Below, piece by piece: positions 50,390 through 58,985 of a stretch of 64,000 nucleotides of DNA. Location: the NCBI GenBank assembly GCA_004357385.1, contig SMWF01000061.1, positions 1-64,000 on the forward strand, given 5' to 3'. Position 1 is the first letter of the stretch; each line of letters begins with the position of its first letter. This stretch comes from Gammaproteobacteria bacterium (GTDB lineage: Bacteria; Pseudomonadota; Gammaproteobacteria; Pseudomonadales; Azotimanducaceae). The notes under the pieces were generated by a model. That model did not search any database and was not told where the DNA came from. It worked only from the letters and a program-made list of their open reading frames with translations. Position numbers and translations under genes: made by a program.

Positions 50390-51892
50390 AAAGCCGGTGA
50401 CGCCCATCGTCACCGTGTAGGGAAAGGCCATCACCACCATTCGGGTGTAGGAGAGCCGGACCAGCGGCGCGATGGAGGACGTCAGCAGGAACAGAAACGC
50501 GGCCTGGCCGTTGGGCGTAGCAACGCTGGGTATGTTGGTGCCCGTGTTGATCGCAATGGCCAGCCGCTCGAAGTGCGCGCGGCTGATCTCCTGAGCATCG
50601 AACACTTCGCGCACTTCGTTGATGTACACCGTGGCGACGAATACGTTGTCGCTGATGGCCGACAGTACGCCATTGGCGAGGTAAAACATCGACGGCTGCA
50701 CGTCGAGATCGAGCGTCAGCACGTAGTCGATGATCGGCTTGAACAGGTGCAGGTCGTGAATGACCGCGACGATGCCGAAAAACACCACCAGCAGCGCCGT
50801 GAACGGCAGGGCTTCCTCGAACGCATGACCCAGCTGGTGCTCCTCGATCACGCCGTTCAAGGCGGTCTGAATGACGATCACGGCCAGCCCGATGATACCG
50901 ACCTCGGCCCAATGGAACCCTAGGGCGACGATCAGCACGACAGCAGCGAATGCCTGCACGGTAAGACGTGCCCGCTCCGCGGGCGTTCGGTTTCTGGTCT
51001 GCAGCGCGTCGAATTCCTGCAGAATTTCGCGCACGGGTGCCGGAAGCTCCGCGCCGTAGCCGAACCGTTTGACGCTTTCCAGCACCATGCAGGTGATCAG
51101 TCCGACGGCAAGCACCGGCATGGTGATGGGTGCCATCCGTACGAAAAATTCGGCGAATTCCCAGCCCAACTTCCCGGCGATGAGCAGGTTCTGAGGTTCG
51201 CCGACCGTGGTGCAGACACCGCCAAGCGCGGTCCCCACCGCGCCATGCATCAACAGGGTGCGCAGAAACGCGCGGAACTGATCGAGTTCTTCCCGGTGCA
51301 GTTCCTGAATGTTCTGATCCTGGGTGTGATCATGACTGTCCTGATGGTCGACGCGAAATCCGGAGGCCACTTTGTGGTAAACGGCGTAGAAACCCAGCGC
51401 CACGCTGATGATTACCGCGGTGACGGTGAGGGCGTCCAGGAAGGCCGACAGGAACGCTGAGACAGAAGAAAAAAGTAACGCAATTAATACCTTAGAGCGC
51501 ACTCCTAGAATTATCTTCGTGAACATGAAAAGCAACAGCTCTTTCATGAAATAGATGCCGGCCACCATGAACATCAGCAACAGGATGACCGGAAAATTGC
51601 TGAACACCTCGGCGCGGATGGTGTCCGGATGGGTCATGCCGATGAGCACGGCTTCGATGGTCAGCAAGCCGCCCGGCTGTAGGGGGTAGCACTTCAGGGC
51701 CATCGCCAGGGTAAATATGAACTGGAGGACCAGAATCCAGCCCGACGCGAAGGGCCCGATGGTGTTGAACAGAATGGGATTGAGGATCAGAAACGCAAGG
51801 ATAGTGCGTTTGTACCAGTCCGGCGCGATGCCGAGAAAGTTCGACCAGTATGCCGACAAAATTGATGCTGCGCCGATGTGCCGAAGGGCCAT
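50366..51892 (-). CDS. nhaB: Na+/H+ antiporter NhaB
   Basis: An electrogenic Na+/H+ exchanger of the inner membrane. The 508 residues align end-to-end with E. coli Nha[87 protein letters not shown] and [19 protein letters not shown]. About 9-12 hydrophobic segments are visible. It is divergent from nudC with almost no spacer. Together with the CPA2 gene it suggests exposure to sodium or pH stress. Confidence 0.95.
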   Translation of the reverse strand: MALRHIGAASILSAYWSNFLGIAPDWYKRTILAFLILNPILFNTIGPFASGWILVLQFIFTLAMALKCYPLQPGGLLTIEAVLIGMTHPDTIRAEVFSNFPVILLLMFMVAGIYFMKELLLFMFTKIILGVRSKVLIALLFSSVSAFLSAFLDALTVTAVIISVALGFYAVYHKVASGFRVDHQDSHDHTQDQNIQELHREELDQFRAFLRTLLMHGAVGTALGGVCTTVGEPQNLLIAGKLGWEFAEFFVRMAPITMPVLAVGLITCMVLESVKRFGYGAELPAPVREILQEFDALQTRNRTPAERARLTVQAFAAVVLIVALGFHWAEVGIIGLAVIVIQTALNGVIEEHQLGHAFEEALPFTALLVVFFGIVAVIHDLHLFKPIIDYVLTLDLDVQPSMFYLANGVLSAISDNVFVATVYINEVREVFDAQEISRAHFERLAIAINTGTNIPSVATPNGQAAFLFLLTSSIAPLVRLSYTRMVVMAFPYTVTMGVTGFLCVHYLL

Positions 51893-51926
51893 GTTATCGT
51901 ATTTTACATCCGAGAGGTTTCCGGGG

Positions 51927-52787
51927 GTGCGCGAATCGATGTGGCCATACGACCCTGACGAATTCGAGTCGTTGGTTACCCCGCCCGCCGGTGCGAACCA
52001 CGATGATGCGTGGTACTTCCCCTATATCGATCAGCAGATACTCTGTGTCTCGGAGCACGGCAGCGTACGTCCGATCGACGCGGATGCGTTTCGCTGGCTG
52101 CAGATCGAAGTCGACGCGGAGATCTATCTGGGCCACTACCGTGGCCGTTCCTGCTTCGCCGTAGCGGCGCGCGGTAGCAGTCAGGAAGGGTTCGCGCTGA
52201 TGGATCTACGTGGCTGGCTCGGTCGGGTTGACGCATCGCTGTTCTATCTTGCCGGTCGCGCCAAGCAACTCGTCGACTGGCATCTGGACCACGCATTCTG
52301 CGGACGATGCGGCGCTGCGATGGAGGATCACCCGCAGGACCGGGCGCGCACCTGTGGGCGCTGCAGCCTGATCAGTTATCCACGCCTGTCGCCCAGCATC
52401 ATCGTATTGATCCGGCGCGGACAGGACATGTTGCTGGCGCGCAACGCGCGCTGGCCGACCGGCATGTTCAGCACCCTGGCGGGATTCGTGGAGCCGGGTG
52501 AATCGATTGAGCAGACCGTGCACCGGGAGGTGATGGAGGAGGTCGGTCTGAAGGTCACCCGTCTCCGCTATCTGGGTAGTCAATCCTGGCCGTTCCCGAA
52601 CTCGCTGATGCTCGGCTTCCATGCCGACTATGCCGGGGGCGAGATTCTCTGCCAGGAGCGCGAGATCTCTGAGGCGCGCTGGTTCCCCCATGACGATTTA
52701 CCGGACGTTCCGCCCGGTACGGCCATCTCGCGTTGGCTCATCGATGCGTTCATCGAAGACCAGCGCTCACCGGCTGCTAATCACTAA
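51927..52787 (+). CDS. nudC: NAD+ diphosphatase NudC (Nudix)
   Basis: It hydrolyses NADH or removes NAD caps from RNA. From GTG 51927 there are 286 residues: N-terminal domain, zinc ribbon (CGRCGAAM and CGRCS), Nudix box [23 protein letters not shown] read in pieces (Glu residues intact), and the NudC signature, here SQSWPFPNS rather than the usual SQPWPFPxS. GAGAGG 9 bp upstream supports GTG 51927. ATG 51939 and ATG 51891 are alternatives; the latter lies at the nhaB start. Confidence 0.92.
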   Translation: MRESMWPYDPDEFESLVTPPAGANHDDAWYFPYIDQQILCVSEHGSVRPIDADAFRWLQIEVDAEIYLGHYRGRSCFAVAARGSSQEGFALMDLRGWLGRVDASLFYLAGRAKQLVDWHLDHAFCGRCGAAMEDHPQDRARTCGRCSLISYPRLSPSIIVLIRRGQDMLLARNARWPTGMFSTLAGFVEPGESIEQTVHREVMEEVGLKVTRLRYLGSQSWPFPNSLMLGFHADYAGGEILCQEREISEARWFPHDDLPDVPPGTAISRWLIDAFIEDQRSPAANH

Positions 52788-52800
52788 CACACCGGATGGG

Positions 52801-53157
52801 TCAATCGTTGGGGGTCGGCGGCAGGCTGAGGCTGCCGAAAATCTCCATCAGTTTGAACGCCATCATCAGATAACCGTCGGCACGGAAGCGACCCTGCATG
52901 AACGCGTCGATGGCATTCTCGCGGCCGCTTAGAATCCGCCATGCGGTATCCATATCGCTGAACAGGAAGGACACGTCCGGTTCGCTGATGGTCGCCAGAC
53001 CCACGTCGAGGTGACCGTCATCGAGCGCGAGAAACACGTCATCGCTGCCACCGATGGCGAGCCTGATGTCCATTCGTAGGCCCTGCGCGGCCTGTGGGCG
53101 GAACCGCTTTGCCAGTTCCTCGGCAAGGGTTTGCGAGCTGATCGACATGCCGGGCAT
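52801..53157 (-). CDS. SCP2 sterol-binding-domain-like protein
   Basis: A 118-residue soluble protein with the SCP2-like pattern: RLAIGGSDDVFLALDDGHLDVGL, SDMDTAWRILSGRENAIDAFMQGRFRADGYLMMAFKLMEIF. This family may bind lipids or fatty acyl groups; the ligand here is unknown. Start choice is uncertain: ATG 53157 or ATG 53148 (with GGTGAG upstream), or GTG 53196. It lies between nudC (13 bp, convergent) and sohB (divergent). Confidence 0.75.
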   Translation of the reverse strand: MPGMSISSQTLAEELAKRFRPQAAQGLRMDIRLAIGGSDDVFLALDDGHLDVGLATISEPDVSFLFSDMDTAWRILSGRENAIDAFMQGRFRADGYLMMAFKLMEIFGSLSLPPTPND

Positions 53158-53264
53158 CTCACCGGAACCCACCCGTGGGGTCAAGCCGCAGGCCACGGCG
53201 CCGCCGGTAGACGCTCAACGGAGCACCAAGTACAGTACGGCGCTTTGCGCGATTTAACCAGCCG

Positions 53265-54287
53265 ATGGAATATCTCTACGACTACCTGGCGTTTCTGGCG
53301 AAAGCCGTGACCGTGACGGCTGCGGTGCTTGCCATTATCGCGGCGATCGTCAGCGCCGGCAGCCGTCGAACCAGGAGGGACGGCGGCCACCTCGAACTGC
53401 GTAAACTCAACGACGTGCTGCGTGACATGCAGCGCAGCGTATCGCAGACGTTTCTTCCGCCTGCCCAGCAGAAGAAGGCGCTGCGTAAAGACAAGAAGCA
53501 GGACAAGAAAGAGGACGCGGCCCGCGAGCCGCGCCGGCGAGTGTTCGTAATCGACTTTCATGGCGATGTGCAGGCGTCGGCTGTAGAGCAACTGCGTCAC
53601 GAGGTGACCGCGGTGCTCTCCGACGCGAACTCGGACGATGAGGTGGTGGTCAAGATCGACAGTGGGGGCGGGATGGTCCACAGCTACGGATTGGCCGCCT
53701 CGCAACTGGCCCGGGTGAAGGAACATGGCGTCAAACTGACGGCATCGATCGACAAAGTCGCGGCGAGTGGCGGGTATCTGATGGCATCGGTCGCCGACCG
53801 CGTGCTGGCCGCGCCGTTTGCCATCGTCGGATCCATCGGGGTGATTGCGCAGATTCCCAACGTGCATCGCCTGCTGAAGAAGCATGACGTGGATGTCGAG
53901 GTGCTGACCGCGGGGGAATACAAGCGCACCCTGACGGTGTTCGGCGAGAACACGGACGCAGGACGCGCAAAACTCGAGGAAGAGCTGAACGACGTGCACG
54001 CGCTGTTCCAGGAGTTCGTGGCTGAGAATCGACCTCAGGTCGCGCTCCCGGAGGTGGCCACCGGCGAATCCTGGTATGGCACCCGGGCAATCGAGCGCAA
54101 GCTGGTGGACGAGTTGATCACCAGCGATGCGTATTTGTGCACAGCTTGCGAGGAAGCCGACGTATTCGAAGTGCGTTGGGTCGAGGACAAAAAGCCGATC
54201 GAGCGGCTGCTTTCGCACCTCACCCGGGCCTGGAAGTCGAGCCCGCTCGGGGAGCTCATGGAACACTGGACGGGAGGACCCCGATGA
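53265..54287 (+). CDS. sohB: Probable protease SohB (peptidase S49)
   Basis: An inner-membrane S49 serine protease. The 340 residues have an N-terminal transmembrane helix (VTVTAAVLAIIAAIVSAG), a Lys/Asp-rich cytosolic-looking stretch near 80-100, and the S49 core: VVVKIDSGGGMVHSYGLAASQL, the serine motif VAASGGYLMA and GSIGVIAQIPN. A Lys in AGEYKRTLT is the likely general base. It overlaps the next gene by ATGA. Confidence 0.93.
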   Translation: MEYLYDYLAFLAKAVTVTAAVLAIIAAIVSAGSRRTRRDGGHLELRKLNDVLRDMQRSVSQTFLPPAQQKKALRKDKKQDKKEDAAREPRRRVFVIDFHGDVQASAVEQLRHEVTAVLSDANSDDEVVVKIDSGGGMVHSYGLAASQLARVKEHGVKLTASIDKVAASGGYLMASVADRVLAAPFAIVGSIGVIAQIPNVHRLLKKHDVDVEVLTAGEYKRTLTVFGENTDAGRAKLEEELNDVHALFQEFVAENRPQVALPEVATGESWYGTRAIERKLVDELITSDAYLCTACEEADVFEVRWVEDKKPIERLLSHLTRAWKSSPLGELMEHWTGGPR

Positions 54288-55279
54288 GCACGTTTCGCGC
54301 GCTGCTGGTTGAAAAACAGGACGATGGCAGCTTCACGCGCGGGGTGGTGGAGCGTTCGGTCGATGATCTGCCGAAAGGCGAGCTGTTGGTCGAGGTGGCG
54401 TATTCGTCACTCAACTACAAGGATGGCTTGTCGGCGAGCGGCAATCCGGGCGTGTCGCGAAACTTTCCACACACGCCGGGGATCGACGTAGCGGGCGTTG
54501 TCCTCGAAAGCAGCGTCGATGCCTTCGCAGCGGGTGATGAAATCATCGCCATCGGATTCGACCTCGGCATGAATACGCCCGGAGGCTTCGGCCAGCGGGT
54601 TCGGATTCCCGCCGCGTGGGCGCTTGCTCGACCCGAGGCCTTAAGCTTGAAGGAAGCGATGCTGCTGGGCACGGCGGGATTCACGGCCGCGTTGTCCATT
54701 GCCAAACTCGAAGCGGCCGGCATGTGCACCGATGGCGGGCCCGTCCTGGTCACCGGCGCTACGGGCGGCGTCGGTTCGGTCGCGGTGGCACTGTTGTCGC
54801 AGCTCGGTTACGAAGTGGCGGCATTGACGGGAAAGGCCAGCCAGCACGAATTTCTCAAAGGGCTTGGCGCGACGACGGTTATCGACCGCAGCGAGCTGAG
54901 CGAGGCGAATTCGCGGCCCCTGTTGAAGGAAGCCTGGGGTGGCGTGGTAGACACGGTCGGCGGTGCCATTCTGTTCAACGCGGTCAAGGCGCTGCGTTAC
55001 GGCTGCAGCCTGGCGGCATGCGGGCTGGTTTCCTCACCGGACATACCGGCCAGCGTGTTTCCGTTCATTCTGCGCCACGTCAACCTGCTCGGGATCGATT
55101 CAGTGGAACTGCCACTGACGCAGAAACGTGAGGTCTGGTCGCGATTGGCGGGTGAATGGAAGATCGACGGCTTGGACGCGCTGGAACACCCACTGACACT
55201 GGATACGATCTCGGACGCCATCGACACGATCCTCGCGGGGCAGATGGTCGGCCGTGGCGTGCTGGATCTGAACGCCTGA
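54284..55279 (+). CDS. acuI: Acrylyl-CoA reductase (YhdH/AcuI-type quinone oxidoreductase)
   Basis: An NADPH-dependent medium-chain reductase that in other bacteria reduces toxic acryloyl-CoA to propionyl-CoA. The 331 residues include YSSLNYKDGLSASG, HTPGIDVAGVV, and the nucleotide motif VTGATGGVGSVAVALLSQLG, with the YhdH-specific ending DAIDTILAGQMVGRGVLDL. GGGAGG lies 6 bp before ATG 54284. It abuts the convergent antiporter gene with 1 bp between. Confidence 0.9.
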   Translation: MSTFRALLVEKQDDGSFTRGVVERSVDDLPKGELLVEVAYSSLNYKDGLSASGNPGVSRNFPHTPGIDVAGVVLESSVDAFAAGDEIIAIGFDLGMNTPGGFGQRVRIPAAWALARPEALSLKEAMLLGTAGFTAALSIAKLEAAGMCTDGGPVLVTGATGGVGSVAVALLSQLGYEVAALTGKASQHEFLKGLGATTVIDRSELSEANSRPLLKEAWGGVVDTVGGAILFNAVKALRYGCSLAACGLVSSPDIPASVFPFILRHVNLLGIDSVELPLTQKREVWSRLAGEWKIDGLDALEHPLTLDTISDAIDTILAGQMVGRGVLDLNA

Positions 55280-55280
55280 G

Positions 55281-56450
55281 TCAATCCCGGCGCAGATGTT
55301 CCGACACCGCGATCGGACTCGGGTAGCGGAATATCACCAGGTAGGTCGACAGCAGGAACGTCAGCACCGTGGCGCCCTGCAGAATGTGGGAGGCTTCCTC
55401 CGAGATCAGCGCGAGGCTGGTGGCCAGGTAGGCGACCAGCAGCGAGAACTCACTGGCCTGGCCGAGGCGCACGCCGGTTTCCCAGGCGACGTTCGACGGC
55501 TCCCCGCGCCAGCCAAGCAACGCTCGGAAGACCATGGGCTTCACGGCAACCAGTACGACCGCCAACAGCAGCGTAGGAAAGAGCACGTCCATCAGCAGCC
55601 ACATGTCGATGGCCGCCCCGGCGGAAAAGAAGAACAGCACCAGAAAGAAGTCGCGTAGTGGCCTCAGGCTCTCGGCGATGTACTGGGAGATGGGGCTGGT
55701 CGCGAGCGCGACCCCGGCGATGAATGCCCCGATCTCGAAGGACAAGCCCAGATACTGAGCGGCGGTGGCCACCCCCAGACACCAGCCAATCGCGGCCAGG
55801 AATATGAATTCGTGGAACGCGTCAAAGCGATGAATCAGCGGAAGCACCACGAAGCGCACCGCCACAAAGGCGCCGCCCGCCAGCAGTGGCAGGGCGGCGA
55901 GCACTCGACCCACGCTGAATATGACCTGCTCCGGGTCATCCTGTAACCCGGTCATCATGATCAGCACCAGGATCGCGATGAGATCCTGGACCAGCAGCAG
56001 GCTGACCACCAGTTCACCGATGTGGCGGTGATGAAGCACCGTGGTCGGTAGCAGCTTGATACCGATGATTGTGCTCGAAAAGGTGCAGGCGATGCCCACG
56101 ATCAGTGAATCGGTGGTCGAAAATCCGAACGCCAGCATCAACCCCGCGCCGCAGGCGAAAAACACCGCGCTGCTCAGTAATGCGACCAGCGTGGTCGCGC
56201 CGACCATGTTTTTCAGTTTCGAGGGTTGCAGGTCCAGACCGACCAGGAACAGCAGGAAGATGATGCCGATTTGGGAAATCTCGTTGAGCACTGCAGGGTC
56301 GGCGACCCACGCTAACCCGTGGGGGCCCAGCACACAGCCGATTGCAATGTAGGCGACCAATAGCGGCTGCCGGGTGAACAGCGCCGCGGTCGCAAGCAAC
56401 GCGGCGCCCGAAAAGATCAGAAAAAATGACTCGACGATGCCCGAGTGCAT
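55281..56450 (-). CDS. CPA2-family cation/proton antiporter
   Basis: A 389-residue inner-membrane protein with about 12 hydrophobic helices, of the KefB/YbaL type transport domain: IAIGCVLGPHGLAWV, IGIIFLLFLVGLDLQP, CTFSSTIIGIKLL, LLLVQDLIAILVL and LSFEIGAFIAGVALA. It stops after the transport domain, so there is no RCK nucleotide-binding domain. K+ or Na+ specificity cannot be read. GGGGA before ATG 56450 decides the start over TTG 56462. Confidence 0.87.
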   Translation of the reverse strand: MHSGIVESFFLIFSGAALLATAALFTRQPLLVAYIAIGCVLGPHGLAWVADPAVLNEISQIGIIFLLFLVGLDLQPSKLKNMVGATTLVALLSSAVFFACGAGLMLAFGFSTTDSLIVGIACTFSSTIIGIKLLPTTVLHHRHIGELVVSLLLVQDLIAILVLIMMTGLQDDPEQVIFSVGRVLAALPLLAGGAFVAVRFVVLPLIHRFDAFHEFIFLAAIGWCLGVATAAQYLGLSFEIGAFIAGVALATSPISQYIAESLRPLRDFFLVLFFFSAGAAIDMWLLMDVLFPTLLLAVVLVAVKPMVFRALLGWRGEPSNVAWETGVRLGQASEFSLLVAYLATSLALISEEASHILQGATVLTFLLSTYLVIFRYPSPIAVSEHLRRD

Positions 56451-56492
56451 GAATGTCCCCAAGATTCCGGGAACATTATGACAGTAACGAGA

Positions 56493-56978
56493 TCAGGAAC
56501 GGGCGACGCGGCGGTAGGCGGGCTCCGGTGTGATGACTGAGCCCTGATAGGTGGTCCGTTCGACCTCGAGCGCGCGGCGCGCAATGGCGAGATCGGAATC
56601 GTCCCTCATCAGATACGAATCGAAACCGCAGCGGTGCATGTAGTGCACGAGATCTTCGTGAACCGAGCCGGCTGCACGCAGTTCGCCGCGAAAGCCGAAC
56701 CGGGAGCGAAGCAGGACAGCCAGCGAGAGGCCACGACCGTCGGTAAATGCGTCGAACCGGATGGCAATCAGCGCGAGTGTCGGGATGACCTCCGCGAATT
56801 CTGCTGGTTCGGCATCCACGTCCAGCCACACGCCGCTGTCCGCGGGTAGCACGTCGCGGTGCGCAAGCCAATAGGCGAGCGGGTAGATGGCGGGTCCGGC
56901 AACGGGCGAGGGGGCGTCGGCGTCCACCCACGTCCGGTCCTCGGCAACGATACCGTCGGCGCTAAGCAGCTTGGCCAT
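56493..56978 (-). CDS. DUF934 family protein linked to sulfite reductase
   Basis: A 161-residue protein of unknown biochemistry that accompanies cysI in many gammaproteobacteria. Recognised by the pattern WLDVDAEPAEFAEVIPTL, IRFDAFTDGRGLSLAVLLRSRFGFRGELRAAG and MHRCGFDSYLMRD. It overlaps the cysI 3' end by 17 bp, so it is translationally coupled and probably acts in sulfite reduction (inference). Confidence 0.85.
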   Translation of the reverse strand: MAKLLSADGIVAEDRTWVDADAPSPVAGPAIYPLAYWLAHRDVLPADSGVWLDVDAEPAEFAEVIPTLALIAIRFDAFTDGRGLSLAVLLRSRFGFRGELRAAGSVHEDLVHYMHRCGFDSYLMRDDSDLAIARRALEVERTTYQGSVITPEPAYRRVARS

Positions 56979-58620
56979 AGACTTGTGCTTTGAATGGCTC
57001 CAGGCCGATGCGCCGGAAGCATTGAATGAAGGTTTCATCGCGTACCCGGCAGTCCAGGTAGACCTCGAGGATCTGTTCTATCACGCGGGTCACGTCGGCA
57101 CGGGAGAACGACGGACCGAGAATCTGACCCAGCGAGGAGTCTTTGCCGGCGTGGCCCCCGATGGAAATCTGGTACCACTCGGCGCCTTTTTTGTCGACCC
57201 CGAGGATGCCGATGTGGCCCACATGATGATGACCGCAGGCGTTCATGCAACCCGAAATGTTCAGATCGATCGGCCCCAGGTCGTGCAGGTAGTCGAGATC
57301 ATCGAAGCGGCGCTGCAGTGCTTCGGCGATGGGGATCGATTTTGCGTTGGCGAGCGAGCAGTAGTCGCCGCCGGGGCAGCAGATGATGTCGTTCAAGGTG
57401 CCTACGTTTGCGGTACCCAGGCGCTGGGCGTCCGCTTCCTGCCACAATTCGAAGAGTTTTGCTTCGGGAACATCGGGCAGCACGAAGTTCTGTTCGTGAC
57501 TGATCCGGATTTCGCCCAGGCCGAACCGATCGGCCCATGCGGCCACGGCTTCCATCTGCCGGTCCGTGACATCGCCGGGGGCGACGCCTGGAACCTTGGT
57601 GGACAGCGTGACAACCGCGTAACCCGTCTGTTTGTGCGGGTACACGTTGTTGGCAATCCAGCGACTGAACACAGGATTGGCGATGCGAGCTTCGGCCAGC
57701 GGCTGGGCGGGCGCCGGTTGCGCCGCCAGGTTCGGGCGATCGAAGTCCGCGCAGACCCGCGCCACTTCGGCTTGCGTGAGTGTGCCGGGTCCGTTTTCGA
57801 GATGGACCCATTCGGCATCCACCTCGTCGCGGAACTTTTCGGCGGTCATGGCGCGAACCAGAATTTTGATGCGTGCCTTGTATTTGTTGTCACGCCGGCC
57901 GTAGCGGTTGTAGACGCGCAGGATGGCCTCCAGGTAGGTGAGCAGGTGCTCCACGGCCAGACCCGTGCGAATCAGGCTGGCGATCACCGGGGTGCGTCCG
58001 AGGCCCCCGCCGACCTTGATGTCGAATACGGGCTCGCCCGTCGAAGCCTTGCGAACATCGATGCCGATGTCGTGCACGTCGACGGCGGCACGATCCGAGT
58101 CTGCGCCATTGACTGCAATCTTGAACTTGCGGGGTAGCCAGTCGAATTCCGGGTGCGACGTCGACCATTGACGAATGAGTTCGCAGTACGGGCGTGGGTC
58201 TAGGATTTCATCGGCCGCCACGCCGGCGAACTGGTCGGTGGTGACGTTTCGGACGCAGCTGCCACTGGTCTGAATCGCGTGCATGTCGACTTCGGCGAGC
58301 TCTGCGAGTATGTCCGGCACTTCCGCCAGCTCCGGCCAGTTGAACTGCATGTTCTGGCGGGTGCTCAAATGGCCATAACCCTTGTCGTAGTGGCGCGAGA
58401 TATGCGCCAGTTTGCGTAGCTGGGTCGAGGACAGGGTGCCGTAAGGAACGGCGACGCGAAGCATGGGCGCCAGACGCTGGATGTAGAGACCGTTGCGCAG
58501 CCGCAACTGCAGGAACTCCTCGTCGCTGAGCTTGCCGTCGAGGTAGCGTTGCGTCTGGTCGCGAAACTCCTCGACCCGCTGGCTGACGAACGCTTTGTCC
58601 AGCGTGTCATACCGATACAT
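56962..58620 (-). CDS. cysI: Sulfite/nitrite reductase hemoprotein subunit (CysI type)
   Basis: It reduces sulfite to sulfide with sirohaem and a [4Fe-4S] cluster. The 552 residues show the duplicated ferredoxin-like and sirohaem domains: GYGHLSTRQNMQFNW, GSCVRNVTTDQFAGV, DIKVGGGLGRTPV, and the cluster ligands in CCPGGDYCSLA and CMNACGHHHVGHIGI. DUF934 next to it favours assimilatory sulfite reduction. A CTAAC-N13-GTTAG repeat lies upstream. Confidence 0.9.
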   Translation of the reverse strand: MYRYDTLDKAFVSQRVEEFRDQTQRYLDGKLSDEEFLQLRLRNGLYIQRLAPMLRVAVPYGTLSSTQLRKLAHISRHYDKGYGHLSTRQNMQFNWPELAEVPDILAELAEVDMHAIQTSGSCVRNVTTDQFAGVAADEILDPRPYCELIRQWSTSHPEFDWLPRKFKIAVNGADSDRAAVDVHDIGIDVRKASTGEPVFDIKVGGGLGRTPVIASLIRTGLAVEHLLTYLEAILRVYNRYGRRDNKYKARIKILVRAMTAEKFRDEVDAEWVHLENGPGTLTQAEVARVCADFDRPNLAAQPAPAQPLAEARIANPVFSRWIANNVYPHKQTGYAVVTLSTKVPGVAPGDVTDRQMEAVAAWADRFGLGEIRISHEQNFVLPDVPEAKLFELWQEADAQRLGTANVGTLNDIICCPGGDYCSLANAKSIPIAEALQRRFDDLDYLHDLGPIDLNISGCMNACGHHHVGHIGILGVDKKGAEWYQISIGGHAGKDSSLGQILGPSFSRADVTRVIEQILEVYLDCRVRDETFIQCFRRIGLEPFKAQVYGQAA

Positions 58621-58825
58621 AGGCTTTCCGATACTGGGTGTTCAAGTACATAGGCGCCTGCCCGAAAACTGCGGAAACTTAGCAGTTGGATGCGGCCCTG
58701 AGAACTAACCAAAACGCATATCGTTAGAGTCGATGCAGGGGCCTGAACTGGCGTTATTGGCGGTTACTTCCGGCTGGGACTCCAGCTGGGATAGAATCGC
58801 ACACCGATCCGACGGAGACCCGAAC
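58621..58825. other. Divergent spacer between cysI and a small membrane-protein gene
   Basis: The 205-bp spacer contains an inverted repeat CTAAC (58705-58709) and GTTAG (58723-58727), 13 bp apart, about 85-107 bp upstream of cysI, a position where a LysR-type regulator such as CysB could bind (inference). A TAGAAT at 58792-58797 may be the -10 for the small gene; no good -35 was seen. Confidence 0.35.
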
Positions 58826-58978
58826 GTGAGCGAAAGCGAAAACCCTGCGACGAGCCCGACCCCCGAGCCCACCAAACACTGGTCGGACCGCAAAGCCGAC
58901 ACCGTTGGCGTGCTGGTGATATTCGCCGCCGTGGTATTGGCCGCCCTGCACTTTATTTCCGGCGGCCTCAGCTCCTGA
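58826..58978 (+). CDS. Small single-helix membrane protein, function unknown
   Basis: A 50-residue protein: polar N-terminus rich in Ser, Glu, Pro and Thr, then KHWSDRKADTVG and one hydrophobic helix (VLVIFAAVVLAALHFISGG) at about 33-48. GTG 58826 has GGAG 8 bp upstream. An in-frame ATG at 58733 would add 31 residues not supported by a ribosome site. It is convergent with metH, 7 bp apart. I do not recognise a family. Confidence 0.6.
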   Translation: MSESENPATSPTPEPTKHWSDRKADTVGVLVIFAAVVLAALHFISGGLSS

Positions 58979-58985
58979 TCGGGGA

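Noticed and set aside
56887-58137. 416-codon plus-strand open frame inside cysI
   Set aside because: It is antisense to conserved sulfite reductase domains and has no recognisable motif.
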